DNA of 64,000 bases from Ruminococcaceae bacterium AM07-15 (GCA_003477405.1 QUDE01000010.1:1-64000), one strand, 5' to 3'; shown: positions 6,034 through 14,934, numbered from the stretch's first letter. Made by a program: numbers and translations. The notes: generated by a model not told the origin, from the sequence alone.

Positions 6034-7497
6034 TTAATATTGTTCCAGCAGATCCTGTTTGATTTTCCACAGTTTGGGGGAGAGATCCACGATATAGGAA
6101 TGGGGATTTTCGAACCGCTTGACCTCGGGCCACAGTGTTCCCACCTGTTGGCGGCAGAACGCCTGGATCTCCTGGATGGGGCGTTTTTCATAGACGCATT
6201 TGCCCTTTTGGAAGATGGGCTGAAGCAGGGGAACCACGGTGTAATCGGTGAGGGTCTTTTTCTTCCAGGTGTAAGTGGGGTCGAAAATGGTGTAGGGTTC
6301 GCCCTGAGGCATTTCCTCCTCATGGAGGGCCACCACATCGGCAGAGGCCAAGCCGGTTTCCTTGTCATAAAAACGCCATACCTGCTTGAAATGAGGTGTG
6401 GTGATTTTTTCCACATTCTCGCTGATCTTGATCTTGGGGATGATGTGGCCGTCGTTGTCCTCGATGGCGGCCAGCTTATAGACGCCGCCGAAGATCGGTG
6501 CGCTGCGGGAGGTAATCAGCCGCTCGCCGATGCCGAAGGTGTCGATCTGGGCCCCCTGCATAATCAGGTCACGGATGAGCACTTCGTCCATGGAGTTGGA
6601 AACCACGATCTTGCAATCGGTCAGCCCTTCCTCATCCAGCTTGGCCCGGATCTTCTTGCTCACATAGGCGATGTCGCCGCTGTCGATGCGCACGCCTTTC
6701 AGCCGGTAGCCCTGGGGCTCCAGCACTTCCTTGGCGATGCGGATGGCATTGGGAAGGCCGTATTTCATGACGCTGTATGTGTCGATGAGCAGAGTGCAGT
6801 CCTGGGGATAGATCTCCGCATAGGCCTTGAAGGCGTCGTATTCTGTGGGGAACATCTGCACCCAGCTATGGGCCATGGTACCTGCTGCCGGTACGCTGTA
6901 ATCCCGGTCGGTCATGACGCAGGCCGTGCCGGCACAACCGCCGATATAGGCCGCTCTGGCGCCCAAAACGGCGCCATCGCCGCCCTGGGCACGGCGGGAA
7001 CCGAATTCCAGCACTGTCCGCCCCTGAGCCGCCCGCACCATCCGGTTGGCTTTGGTGGCGATCAGGCTCTGGTGGTTGATGGTGAGCAGCACCATGGTTT
7101 CGATAAACTGGGCCTGGGCCACCGGGCCACGCACGGTGACGATGGGTTCGCCGGGGAAAATGGGAGTGCCTTCGGCGATGCACCATACATCACAGGCAAA
7201 TTTGAAGTTTTTCAGATAGTCCAGAAATTCCGGGCAGAAGCAGCCCTTGCTGTGAAGATATTCCAGATCCTCCTGGGTAAAGTGGAGGTTTTTCAAATAG
7301 TCCACCAACTGCTCCACGCCGGCCATGATGGAATAGCCGGCATTGTCAGGCACATTCCGGTAGAACATATCAAAATAGGCGATGGTATCTCCCATGCCCT
7401 TTTTGTAATAGCCATTGGCCATGGTAAATTCGTAAAAATCGGTGAGCATGGTGAGATTTTTGTTTAGTTTCAAGGTGTCCACCTGCGTTTCTTTCAA
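6034..7497 (-). CDS. pncB: Nicotinate phosphoribosyltransferase
   Basis: The product (up to 487 residues) joins nicotinate to PRPP to make nicotinate mononucleotide, the entry to NAD by the Preiss-Handler salvage route. Recognisable are the N-terminal LTDFYEFTMANGYY motif, the segment EFGSRRAQGGDGA, and the RIDSGDIAYVSKK segment of the phosphate-binding core. Length fits the family. The start is uncertain: the open frame begins with a TTG at 7497, another TTG at 7473 follows an AGGTGG, and the family usually starts close to the LTDFYE motif. It is divergent from the ROK gene; no other NAD genes are nearby. Confidence 0.93.
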   Translation of the reverse strand: MKETQVDTLKLNKNLTMLTDFYEFTMANGYYKKGMGDTIAYFDMFYRNVPDNAGYSIMAGVEQLVDYLKNLHFTQEDLEYLHSKGCFCPEFLDYLKNFKFACDVWCIAEGTPIFPGEPIVTVRGPVAQAQFIETMVLLTINHQSLIATKANRMVRAAQGRTVLEFGSRRAQGGDGAVLGARAAYIGGCAGTACVMTDRDYSVPAAGTMAHSWVQMFPTEYDAFKAYAEIYPQDCTLLIDTYSVMKYGLPNAIRIAKEVLEPQGYRLKGVRIDSGDIAYVSKKIRAKLDEEGLTDCKIVVSNSMDEVLIRDLIMQGAQIDTFGIGERLITSRSAPIFGGVYKLAAIEDNDGHIIPKIKISENVEKITTPHFKQVWRFYDKETGLASADVVALHEEEMPQGEPYTIFDPTYTWKKKTLTDYTVVPLLQPIFQKGKCVYEKRPIQEIQAFCRQQVGTLWPEVKRFENPHSYIVDLSPKLWKIKQDLLEQY

Positions 7498-7639
7498 AAT
7501 TGGGGCTTTTTCCCGGAAAGAGATTTGCCCTATCTACATGATATATGGTAAGATGGTCAGTGTCAAACGAAATTCCCTGTTGGGAGGACAATTTTCTGCC
7601 TCCCAGGCGTTTTTTCAGCAAAATAAAGGAGAGACCGTT

Positions 7640-8755
7640 ATGAAAAGCAGAACCGGCAGCCTGGAGATGATCAAAAAGATCAATCGACAGCTGGTGCTGG
7701 AGACCATCAAAACCCATCAGCCCATCAGTCGTGCCCGTATTGCCCGGGAGCTTTCTTTGAGCAAAACCACCGTCAGCGCCATTTGTGACGAGCTGCTGCG
7801 CAGCCGGATGGTCATCGATCTGGGGGAGAAAGGGCCGGAAAAGGGAAGTGGACGCCCGTCCAAAATGCTGGGGTTCAATCCTCTTTCGGCCTGCGGCGTG
7901 GGCATCGATATTCACCCGGATCACGCATTGGCCGTGGTCACCGATCTGGATGGCCGGGTCCTCTATCGTACCGAAACTGCTATGGACCCTTCTCCTGAGT
8001 CCATGGCGGCCCTGGCCCGCAAGTGCGTGGAAAAGGCGGGGATGACCCAGGAAAAAACCATCGGCCTGGGCGTCAGCCTGCCGGGAACGGTGGATCGGCG
8101 GGGACGGGTTATCCGGGCCAACAGTCTGGGGTGGCAGAATTATTCTTTGGCAGAAGAACTGGGGCGGCTGCTGCCCTTTCCGGTGGAGATCAACAACGAG
8201 GCCAACTGCGCCGCATTGGGAGAGCGCTGGAAGGGTACCGGCGCCCGGGCGGACGATCTTTGCTACATTGCCATTGGCCAAGGGGTAGGCAGTGCGATTA
8301 TTTGCGATGGCGAGCTGATTTATGGCGCGGCCTGCCGGGCCGGAGAGATCGGTTATCTGTTGGGTGAGATCGATCAGGAGATGAGCAACCGGAATGTGCT
8401 GGGTGAGCCGGGGGTGCTGGAGCGGAAGATCTGGAGCACTCTCTCCAGCTGTGGATTGAATCTGGAGCAGATGTTCCAGGCCTATGTGCAGGGGAAAGAG
8501 CCGGCACGGGGAGCGGTGACCTATTTTATCCGGGATCTGGCCCGGGTGATTGCCAATATCGCCAGCATGCTTAACCCGGAGGTGGTGGTCATCGGCGGTA
8601 TTGTGGCCCAGTATATGAAACCGGTGCTGCCTGATATCCGGGCGGTGGTGGGGGTGTTGACTCCTATTCCCACCCGGGTGGAGCTGGGAAGTCTGGGGCC
8701 CTGGGCTGCGGCCATGGGGGCCGCTTTTCAAGGCAGTGTCCACAGCAAATTGTAA
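7640..8755 (+). CDS. ROK family transcriptional regulator (NagC/XylR type)
   Basis: The 371-residue protein has an N-terminal winged helix-turn-helix (about residues 10-70, with ISRARIARELSLSKTTVSA as the helix-turn-helix) and a sugar-kinase-like ROK domain (about 85-365). These repressors sense a sugar or sugar phosphate. The ROK body shows NEANCAALGE and a glycine-rich IGQGVGSAII segment. The usual His followed by the CxCGxxGC zinc motif is missing: the matching stretch reads GEIGYLLGEIDQEM, with no Cys cluster. AAAGGAGAG lies 5 nt before the chosen ATG. No sugar operon adjoins, so its target cannot be named. Confidence 0.88.
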   Translation: MKSRTGSLEMIKKINRQLVLETIKTHQPISRARIARELSLSKTTVSAICDELLRSRMVIDLGEKGPEKGSGRPSKMLGFNPLSACGVGIDIHPDHALAVVTDLDGRVLYRTETAMDPSPESMAALARKCVEKAGMTQEKTIGLGVSLPGTVDRRGRVIRANSLGWQNYSLAEELGRLLPFPVEINNEANCAALGERWKGTGARADDLCYIAIGQGVGSAIICDGELIYGAACRAGEIGYLLGEIDQEMSNRNVLGEPGVLERKIWSTLSSCGLNLEQMFQAYVQGKEPARGAVTYFIRDLARVIANIASMLNPEVVVIGGIVAQYMKPVLPDIRAVVGVLTPIPTRVELGSLGPWAAAMGAAFQGSVHSKL

Positions 8756-8791
8756 AGAAAAACAAAGACAGAAATAGTGAAATGACAATGA

Positions 8792-8820
8792 TTGCATGGC
8801 TTGATTTCCCATGTTATAAT
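8792..8820 (+). promoter_or_regulatory. Promoter of the GGDEF gene
   Basis: TTGCAT (8792-8797) and a perfect TATAAT (8815-8820) are 17 bp apart, with TG one base before the -10. Confidence 0.75.
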
Positions 8821-8869
8821 GGAACAAACAGACAGAAGCGTATGGAAATTCAAGGGAAAGGGCTGGAAT

Positions 8870-9847
8870 ATGGACGAGCGGAAGCAGCAAGTCATTCAAC
8901 GGACACATGATATGCTCTATCGCTATTACTGCAAAAATGATGTGCAATATATTGTCGATCAGATGGATGAGGACATTGTTTGGTTAGGTACAGGGGAGCA
9001 GGAGTTCGCCTGGGGCCGGGAAAAGGTGAGCGGTATTTTTCAGGCATTTGCCGGGCAGGTTCCGCTGTGCAACATCACCGATGAAGATTACAAAGTGCTG
9101 GAAATGGGAGCAGGGTGCTTTTTGTGCAGCGGCCGGCTGTGGATCAGCACGGACCCTTCCACCGGGATCAGCCTGCGGGTACATCAGCGGGTGACTTTGG
9201 GATTTCGTGAAACAGATCAGGGGTTGCGCTGCTGCCATATCCATATTTCCAATCCTTATCAGGAAATGATGGATGACGATGTGGGCTTTCCCACTCATAT
9301 GGCCCAGCAGTCCTATGAATATTTGCAGGAGCAGGTGGAGCAGAAACGGAGAGAGGCCGAGCAGGAGATGGAGTTCTATCAGCGGCTCAGCTATTCCGAT
9401 CCTCTCACCGGAATGTTCAACCGGAACAGGCTCAATAAAAAGATGGATGAGTGGTTTCAGAATAGGAGTACGCAGCTGGGTGTGGCCTATTTTGATCTCA
9501 ATGGCCTGAAAGAGGTCAACGATCAGTTGGGGCACAGCGCAGGCGATACTTTGCTTTGCCGGACAGCAACCCATCTGAGGAAGGTCTTTTTGGGAAAGGC
9601 CTATCGCACGGGCGGCGATGAGTTTATGGTGCTGGAGGAAACAGGCGATGAGATGACTTTCCGCTCCTCTGTGGCTCTTGTGGAAAAGGCCATGAAGGAG
9701 GATGGCATCAGCTGTGCAGTGGGGATTTCCTGGCGGGACAGCGGCGCCGATATTTCGGAACAGTTCGAAGAAGCCGATCAAAGAATGTACCAGAATAAAA
9801 ATGATTTTTACAGTGCAGCTGGCAAGAACCGGCGCAAAAGATCGTGA
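8870..9847 (+). CDS. NTF2-like/GGDEF diguanylate cyclase
   Basis: The 325-residue soluble protein has an N-terminal domain of about 125 residues resembling a SnoaL/NTF2-like cone fold (inferred from the start helices, MDEDIVWLGTG and the beta-rich part that follows). A short coiled coil (about 145-175) leads to a C-terminal GGDEF domain. The active-site signature RTGGDEF is intact (GGDEF at 248-252), so it should make cyclic di-GMP from GTP. The RxxD inhibitory site normally found just before it is absent, so no product inhibition is expected through that route. No membrane segment is seen, so the N-terminal pocket probably senses a cytoplasmic ligand. Single gene with own promoter and terminator. 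Confidence 0.85.
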   Translation: MDERKQQVIQRTHDMLYRYYCKNDVQYIVDQMDEDIVWLGTGEQEFAWGREKVSGIFQAFAGQVPLCNITDEDYKVLEMGAGCFLCSGRLWISTDPSTGISLRVHQRVTLGFRETDQGLRCCHIHISNPYQEMMDDDVGFPTHMAQQSYEYLQEQVEQKRREAEQEMEFYQRLSYSDPLTGMFNRNRLNKKMDEWFQNRSTQLGVAYFDLNGLKEVNDQLGHSAGDTLLCRTATHLRKVFLGKAYRTGGDEFMVLEETGDEMTFRSSVALVEKAMKEDGISCAVGISWRDSGADISEQFEEADQRMYQNKNDFYSAAGKNRRKRS

Positions 9848-9858
9848 ATCACAAAAGA

Positions 9859-9886
9859 AAAAGCCGTCCCTGGGGACGGCTTTTTT
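9859..9886 (+). terminator. Terminator of the GGDEF gene
   Basis: AAGCCGTCCC/GGGACGGCTT with a one- to two-base loop, followed by a T-run. It may also serve the converging gerQ-like gene. Confidence 0.85.
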
Positions 9887-9897
9887 CTTGCAATCTG

Positions 9898-10278
9898 TTA
9901 CATGGAGCGGGAGCCGGCATTGCCGGCCGGAGCGTTGATGGTGCCCCGGCCACGAGGGGTGGAGCGGGTATTGTAAAAGGTGACGAACTTGATGGAATAG
10001 AGATCGCACACCACATACCGGTCCTCCAGATCCTGATACAATGTCACATAGTTGTTGCCCACGGCATAGAGGATGCCGCCACGGGTGACGATATTCTGGG
10101 TGCCGATGAGAAAGTCGATCTCCACATAATAGCCCAGGTTGTCGGCCAGATCCTGAAGCATGGAGCCTCGGGTCACATCGGCATTGGACTGGGGGTCCAG
10201 TACCTGATTCATCGGTTCGTCCGGGCCCATATGCAGCCCTTGGGAAGTTGTGCCGCCATAGGATGTGTCATAAAACAT
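9898..10278 (-). CDS. gerQ: GerQ-like spore coat protein
   Basis: The 126-residue product has a low-complexity N-terminus and a conserved core of about 65 residues (LGYYVEIDFLIGTQNI...RYVVCDLYSIKFVTFY) resembling GerQ. GerQ is an inner coat protein that holds the cortex hydrolase CwlJ in place during calcium-dipicolinate-triggered germination. The gene lies 26 bases downstream of a cwlJ-like gene on the same strand. In Bacillus subtilis the same two genes form an operon, which strongly supports the call. GGGAGGT precedes the ATG. The B. subtilis protein is crosslinked by transglutaminase; whether that applies here is unknown. Confidence 0.8.
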   Translation of the reverse strand: MFYDTSYGGTTSQGLHMGPDEPMNQVLDPQSNADVTRGSMLQDLADNLGYYVEIDFLIGTQNIVTRGGILYAVGNNYVTLYQDLEDRYVVCDLYSIKFVTFYNTRSTPRGRGTINAPAGNAGSRSM

Positions 10279-10304
10279 AGTAAGTACCTCCCGTGTTTTC
10301 GTTG

Positions 10305-10745
10305 TTATGTTTGAAAATAGGCATCCAGCGGGTCATAAAAGCAATGGTCGCCGATGCGATGGGTGAAAATTCCCACTTCGCTGGGGAAGTTCTCCCGGCA
10401 GAGGGGAGAATAGGGATTGTAGAACCACAGCGCCTGACCCAATGGAGAGAGACGGTTGCCCGCCATGGCCCAGTCGGCGATCTCATAATGAATGGCCTCC
10501 GGGCGCATATTGTAGATGTTTTGGGAGTTGTATTGGCCCTTTTCCATTTCAGAGGCACAGACGAACTGGCCGGGCTGAAAAATAATGTTCCGCAGGCTGC
10601 CCTGGCCCACCCGGGCGTATTCCCCGCCAGGAGCGTGGACCCGGTTCATCACCACCGAAGCCACCGCTTTCATGCCGTTTTCTCCTTCGCCTCCTGCCTC
10701 GCACTGGACCAATCGGGCCAAAAGCTCCCTGTCCGAATAGGCCAC
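10305..10745 (-). CDS. cwlJ: Spore cortex-lytic hydrolase CwlJ-like
   Basis: The 146-residue protein is a single SleB/CwlJ (Hydrolase_2) domain: the catalytic Glu lies in LVQCEAGGEG (Glu16) and later come ASVVMNRV and QFVCASEM. There is no signal peptide and no peptidoglycan-binding domain, which is the CwlJ rather than the SleB pattern. CwlJ is made in the mother cell and degrades cortex at germination. The start is GTG with AAGGAGG 8 nt before it. It is followed at once by the gerQ-like gene. Confidence 0.88.
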   Translation of the reverse strand: MAYSDRELLARLVQCEAGGEGENGMKAVASVVMNRVHAPGGEYARVGQGSLRNIIFQPGQFVCASEMEKGQYNSQNIYNMRPEAIHYEIADWAMAGNRLSPLGQALWFYNPYSPLCRENFPSEVGIFTHRIGDHCFYDPLDAYFQT

Positions 10746-10795
10746 TGTTCATTCCTCCTTTTCCCTCCATTCTATGTGGAATGTGGAGAAGGGTG

Positions 10796-10830
10796 CAAAA
10801 AAGCCGCCTTCCTAAGTGGAAGGCGGCTTT
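10796..10830 (-). terminator. Terminator of the threonine/serine exporter genes
   Basis: AAAGCCGCCTTCC/GGAAGGCGGCTTT form a long stem; on the minus strand the stem is followed by U-rich sequence. Confidence 0.85.
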
Positions 10831-10834
10831 GCTG

Positions 10835-11305
10835 TCAGGCCTTTTTACATTGCTTCTTCTTTTTCCGGTGGTACCAGAACAGCATACAGAAGCGGAACAG
10901 AGAGGAAATGAGCACAATGCCCAGGGCCAGAGCACCGGCAACGGCCAGGGTGTGCACCAACGACTGGCCGAAGGCGATCTGATTGCCCGACACACAATAT
11001 TCCATGGTGTAGTAGATGCCAGCGCCGGGGACCAGAGGCAGGATGCCCACGATGAGGAACATGGTCACCGGGGCTTTGTAAATGCGGGCCAGAATCTCAG
11101 AATAAAGGGCCACGGCCATGGTGGCCACGAAGTTTTGCAGAATATCGTTGCCGGTGAAATTCAGAAGGTTATAGGCGATCCAGCAAATGGACCCGCCCAA
11201 AGGGGCCAGGAAAATGAATTTGCCCCGCATGTTGTAAATCAGGGTAAAGGCCAGGCAGGCCACATAGGCATACAGGAAAGCCAGCAATATTTCATGAATG
11301 GGCAT
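10835..11305 (-). CDS. Threonine/serine exporter, small subunit (ThrE_2/DUF3815)
   Basis: The 156-residue product has four to five hydrophobic helices and the GILPLVPGAGIYYTM motif of the C-terminal half of ThrE. In many Firmicutes ThrE is split into this small part and a larger DUF1212 part; both together form the exporter. It follows the larger partner by 21 bases on the same strand. It is expected in the cytoplasmic membrane, exporting excess threonine or serine. The C-terminus is basic (HRKKKKQCKKA). Confidence 0.85.
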   Translation of the reverse strand: MPIHEILLAFLYAYVACLAFTLIYNMRGKFIFLAPLGGSICWIAYNLLNFTGNDILQNFVATMAVALYSEILARIYKAPVTMFLIVGILPLVPGAGIYYTMEYCVSGNQIAFGQSLVHTLAVAGALALGIVLISSLFRFCMLFWYHRKKKKQCKKA

Positions 11306-11326
11306 AAAAAGGCTCCTTTCTTTTGG

Positions 11327-12097
11327 TTAGAAAAACAGCCGATGGAGGGAGAGCACCATACCGGCGCCAAGAGCGATGGCGGTGGCGATGAAAAGGGCCT
11401 CCACCAGTTTGGCCTGACCGGCCAGCAGATCGCCGGCGATGATATCCCGCATGGAGTTGGTGATGGCTACGCCGGGCACCAGGTTCATAATGGCGCCGAT
11501 GACCATCTTGTCGATGTGATCGGCCACGCCGATTTCCACCCAGAACACCGCCAGAAAAGCGGTGACGGCGCTGGAGATGGTGTTGATAAAAAAGCCGTTG
11601 GTGTGGAACAGATCCATGCCGTAGCCGATGAGCCGGATGGCCGCACCCAAAGTGAGGGAGCAAATGGCGTCCATCAGATTGCCGCCGAAAAACAAGGTGA
11701 AGCCGAAGGCGGCCAGGGCGCAGGCAAAAACCTGGACGGGCAGAGGATAGACCGGCTGGGATGCAATGGCTTTCAGCCGCCGCTCGATCTCCTCAAAGGT
11801 GGGCCGTTCCTCCACGATGTCAAAAGACAGGTCATTGAGCCGGTAGATCCGGTCCAGGTCGGTGGAGCGGCTGTAGATCCGCTTGGTTTTGGTGAGCGTT
11901 TTGCCTCCGGGAGGATTGATGGTGACGATGATGGTGGTGGGGACGGCGAAAACATCCACCTCTTTGACCCCATAGGCCGCCACAATCCGCCGGATGGAAT
12001 CTTCCACCCGGTAGATCTCCGCTCCGTTTTGCAGAAGGGAAACTCCCACCCGGGTCGCGATGTCCAAAAGCTCCTGATGATCGATGTGCTGATCCAT
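11327..12097 (-). CDS. Threonine/serine exporter, large subunit (ThrE/DUF1212)
   Basis: The 256-residue protein has a soluble N-terminal domain of about 110 residues with AEIYRVEDSIRRI and the VPTTIIVT stretch, then about five membrane helices containing MNLVPGVAITNSMRDI. This is the DUF1212 half of ThrE. The soluble part resembles a hydrolase-like fold in the family, of unknown role. It forms a two-gene unit with the small subunit and runs away from asd, which feeds the threonine branch; the pairing hints at control of threonine level but no shared regulation is visible. Confidence 0.85.
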   Translation of the reverse strand: MDQHIDHQELLDIATRVGVSLLQNGAEIYRVEDSIRRIVAAYGVKEVDVFAVPTTIIVTINPPGGKTLTKTKRIYSRSTDLDRIYRLNDLSFDIVEERPTFEEIERRLKAIASQPVYPLPVQVFACALAAFGFTLFFGGNLMDAICSLTLGAAIRLIGYGMDLFHTNGFFINTISSAVTAFLAVFWVEIGVADHIDKMVIGAIMNLVPGVAITNSMRDIIAGDLLAGQAKLVEALFIATAIALGAGMVLSLHRLFF

Positions 12098-12332
12098 AGG
12101 CTTCTTCCTCCCAAAACCGGGTGTGAAGGCCTCCTTCGCCCCGGTGTTTCCAACTGCAAATATTATACTGTATGGCTTTCGGAATGAAAAGATTGCAGAT
12201 GTGGGAAAAACCGGGAAGAGTATAAAAATATTTCATATATTTTCACTAAGAATAAAAAAGTTTTAGAGTAAAGAGGATAAACTCCAAATTTTTTGTCGAA
12301 ATTTCGGGAGACAAAGCAAAACCCTGCGGCGC

Positions 12333-12361
12333 TTGAAAGCAAGGGGGTGCTATGCTATACT
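12333..12361 (+). promoter_or_regulatory. Promoter of asd
   Basis: TTGAAA (12333-12338) and TATACT (12356-12361) are 17 bp apart. The rest of the gap from 12098 to here is AT-rich and shows nothing else clear. Confidence 0.75.
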
Positions 12362-12365
12362 GAAA

Positions 12366-12478
12366 CGAGAAAGAAGAAGGGAAAAATCCCCCGGAAAGGG
12401 GTCGCGTCCCGGGGAGGACGCATATAGTATGTGAAGCATGAGCACTTAGCCAAGATGCAATAAAGGAGTGGATCGACT
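12366..12478 (+). promoter_or_regulatory. Structured leader of asd, class unknown
   Basis: The roughly 113-nt leader holds a GCGTCC/GGACGC hairpin (12404-12421), a weaker ATCCCC/GGGGT hairpin before it, and a GCAT/ATGC pairing close to the start site. asd leaders are often lysine riboswitches, but the lysine core motifs are not seen and the length is too short. It could be an attenuator or only a stable leader. Confidence 0.35.
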
Positions 12479-13555
12479 GTGAACAAAAGCTATCGGGTGG
12501 GCATCGTAGGCGGCACCGGCATGGTGGGCCAGCGCTTTGCCACACTGCTGGAAAATCACCCCTGGTTCCATGTGACCGCCATTGCCGCCTCTGGCCGCAG
12601 CGCGGGAAAGACCTATGCCCAGGCGGTGGAAGGCCGGTGGTTTATGGATACCCCCGTGCCTGCCAATATGCGGGATATCATTGTGAAAGACGCCCAGGAT
12701 GTGGAAGGCATGAAGGCGGAAGTGGATTTCGTCTTTTGTGCCGTGGACATGAAGAAGGAAGAGATCCGGGCGCTGGAGGAGGCCTATGCCAAGGCTGAAG
12801 TGCCGGTGGTGTCCAACAACAGCGCACACCGGGGCACCCCGGATGTGCCCATGGTCATCCCGGAGATCAATCCGGAGCATACTGAGATCATCCACGCCCA
12901 GCGCCGCCGTTTGGGTACCCAGCGGGGCTTTGTGGCGGTGAAATCCAACTGCTCCCTGCAAAGCTATGTGCCCGCTATCCATCCCCTGATGAAGTATGGG
13001 GTGAAGGATGTGCTGGCCTGCACCTATCAGGCCATTTCCGGCGCTGGCAAGACCTTTGAGACCTGGCCGGAGATGCTGGACAATGTGAATCCCTACATCG
13101 GCGGGGAAGAGGAAAAGAGCGAACAGGAGCCTCTGAAGATCTGGGGCAAGGTGGATGGGGACAAAATCGTCAATGCGACCTCTCCCTCCATCACTTCCCA
13201 GTGCATCCGGGTGCCGGTGTCCGACGGCCATCTGGCTGCGGTGTTCGTTCGTTTTGAGAATAAGCCCACCATGGAGCAGATTCTGGAGGACTGGAAGAAC
13301 TTTGCCGGTGAACCCCAGCGGCTGGAGCTGCCTTCGGCCCCCAAACAGTTCATCCACTATTTCACCGAGCCTGATCGTCCCCAGCCCCGTCTGGACCGGC
13401 AGCTGGAACATGGTATGGCGGTTTCGGTAGGCCGTCTGCGCCCCGACTGCCAGTATGACTATAAGTTCGTCTGCCTGTCCCACAACACCCTGCGGGGCGC
13501 AGCAGGCGGCGCTGTGCTGCTGGCCGAGCTGCTGTGTGCCCAGAACTACATCTAA
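12479..13555 (+). CDS. asd: Aspartate-semialdehyde dehydrogenase
   Basis: The 358-residue enzyme reduces aspartyl phosphate to aspartate semialdehyde with NADPH, the branch-point step to lysine/diaminopimelate, threonine and methionine. The N-terminal Rossmann motif GIVGGTGMVGQ and the catalytic Cys158 in SNCSLQ are intact. Sequence style (SNNSAHR, VPVSDGHLAAVFV) is that of the archaeal/fungal-like Asd group rather than the short E. coli type. The start is GTG at 12479 with AAGGAG 11 nt upstream. The partner lysC is 12 kb away. An M20 peptidase follows 82 bases later. Confidence 0.93.
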   Translation: MNKSYRVGIVGGTGMVGQRFATLLENHPWFHVTAIAASGRSAGKTYAQAVEGRWFMDTPVPANMRDIIVKDAQDVEGMKAEVDFVFCAVDMKKEEIRALEEAYAKAEVPVVSNNSAHRGTPDVPMVIPEINPEHTEIIHAQRRRLGTQRGFVAVKSNCSLQSYVPAIHPLMKYGVKDVLACTYQAISGAGKTFETWPEMLDNVNPYIGGEEEKSEQEPLKIWGKVDGDKIVNATSPSITSQCIRVPVSDGHLAAVFVRFENKPTMEQILEDWKNFAGEPQRLELPSAPKQFIHYFTEPDRPQPRLDRQLEHGMAVSVGRLRPDCQYDYKFVCLSHNTLRGAAGGAVLLAELLCAQNYI

Positions 13556-13637
13556 GAGGAAAGTATAAAAACTGCGTGAAGGAAGAAACAGTCCGCCCTG
13601 GCGGGCTGTGCAGATTCTGGAAAGGGGAGAAAGAAAC

Positions 13638-14855
13638 ATGAACAATGTGCAGAAACTCCTGGGGGAGGAAAAGGTCCAGAAGGCTCTGGATTATCTGAAA
13701 CAGGATGCAGCCAATATCCTGAAAGAACAGCTGGAGATCGTCACCATCCCGGCCCCCTCCAATGACGAAGGGGAGCGGACAGAGGATTTTGCCCGCCGCC
13801 TGCGGGAAATGGGCTATGAGCCTACTGTGGATAAAGTGGGCAATGTATATGCCAAAATTCCCGGCACCGATCCGGAAGGCCCCACTGTGATGGTGGCCGG
13901 GCATCTGGACACCGTTTTCCCCCGCACTCTGCCTTTGGAAGTGAAGGAGAAGGACGGCGTTTACCACTGCCCCGGCATCTGTGACGACACCCGTGCTTTG
14001 GCCGAGGTGCTCAGCCTGGCCCGGGCCTTCAAAGAGACCGGTCTGAAACCCCGCGCCAATTTGCTGCTCTGCGGCAATGTGGGCGAAGAGGGCCTGGGCG
14101 ATCTGCGGGGCACCAAGGAGCTGTTCCGCACCCTGCCCATCGATGCCTTTGTGTCCCTGGACCACTGGGGTGTGGAGGAGATTTTGCTGGACGCCACCGG
14201 CAGCAAGCGGTATAAGATCACCTATACCGCCGAAGGCGGTCACAGCTTCGGCGCTTTCGGCAAGCCCAATCCCATCCATGCCATGGGCCGGGCCATTGCC
14301 GCCATCTCGGAGCTTCACGGCTTGAAAGAGCCCAAGACCACCTTCAATGTGGGTGTGGTCTCCGGCGGCACTTCCATCAACTCCATCCCCTGCGAGACCC
14401 ATATGCTGGTGGATATCCGCTCCAATAGCGCCCAGGAGCTGGAGAAGCTGGAAAGCACCATTCTGGACATGGCCCGCAAGGCCGCTCAGGAGGAGACCGA
14501 TCACTGGAAGCATGAGGATCATGTGAATGTGATCATTGAGAAGATCGGCGACCGTCCGGCTGGTTCTCAGCCCCATGATGGCATCATGGCGGAGACCTTC
14601 TCCCAGGTGATGGAGGCCATGGGCAAGACCATGCACATCTCTGAGGCCGGCAGCACCGACTGCAATGTGCCGGTGAGCCTGGGTGTTCCCGCTGCTGTGC
14701 TGGGTTACGGCGGCACCGGCGGCAACTGCCACAATCCGGAGGAATGGTACCGGCCCGATCCCAATTATCCCGGCCCGGCCCATTCTCTGCTGATGCTCCT
14801 GGCTCTCACCGGCCTGGAGGGAGTCTGCGACGGCGTGATCGTCAAAAAGAAATAA
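13638..14855 (+). CDS. M20 family metallopeptidase (PepT-like)
   Basis: The 405-residue protein has the M20 layout: metal-binding AGHLDTVF and CDDTRALAE motifs, the NVGEEGLGDL motif carrying the catalytic Glu, a dimerisation insert with GGHSFG (about residues 195-305), and a late metal site near EAGSTDCN. Family members are zinc-dependent aminopeptidases, dipeptidases or amidohydrolases; the closest flavour is tripeptide aminopeptidase/carboxypeptidase. GGGGAGA precedes the ATG at 13638. No signal peptide, so it is cytoplasmic. Probably cotranscribed with asd. Exact substrate unknown. Confidence 0.87.
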   Translation: MNNVQKLLGEEKVQKALDYLKQDAANILKEQLEIVTIPAPSNDEGERTEDFARRLREMGYEPTVDKVGNVYAKIPGTDPEGPTVMVAGHLDTVFPRTLPLEVKEKDGVYHCPGICDDTRALAEVLSLARAFKETGLKPRANLLLCGNVGEEGLGDLRGTKELFRTLPIDAFVSLDHWGVEEILLDATGSKRYKITYTAEGGHSFGAFGKPNPIHAMGRAIAAISELHGLKEPKTTFNVGVVSGGTSINSIPCETHMLVDIRSNSAQELEKLESTILDMARKAAQEETDHWKHEDHVNVIIEKIGDRPAGSQPHDGIMAETFSQVMEAMGKTMHISEAGSTDCNVPVSLGVPAAVLGYGGTGGNCHNPEEWYRPDPNYPGPAHSLLMLLALTGLEGVCDGVIVKKK

Positions 14856-14934
14856 AAAGAGAAGAAAAGCCTGTTTTCCGGCGCCCGGGCATATTGTCCG
14901 GGCGCTGGGCACACAAGGGCAAGGGAGGGACAGC

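Noticed and set aside
5909..6133. N-terminal extension of the lipoprotein gene
   Set aside because: It would cross the promoter at 5952-5980 and place the signal peptide and lipobox in the middle of the protein.
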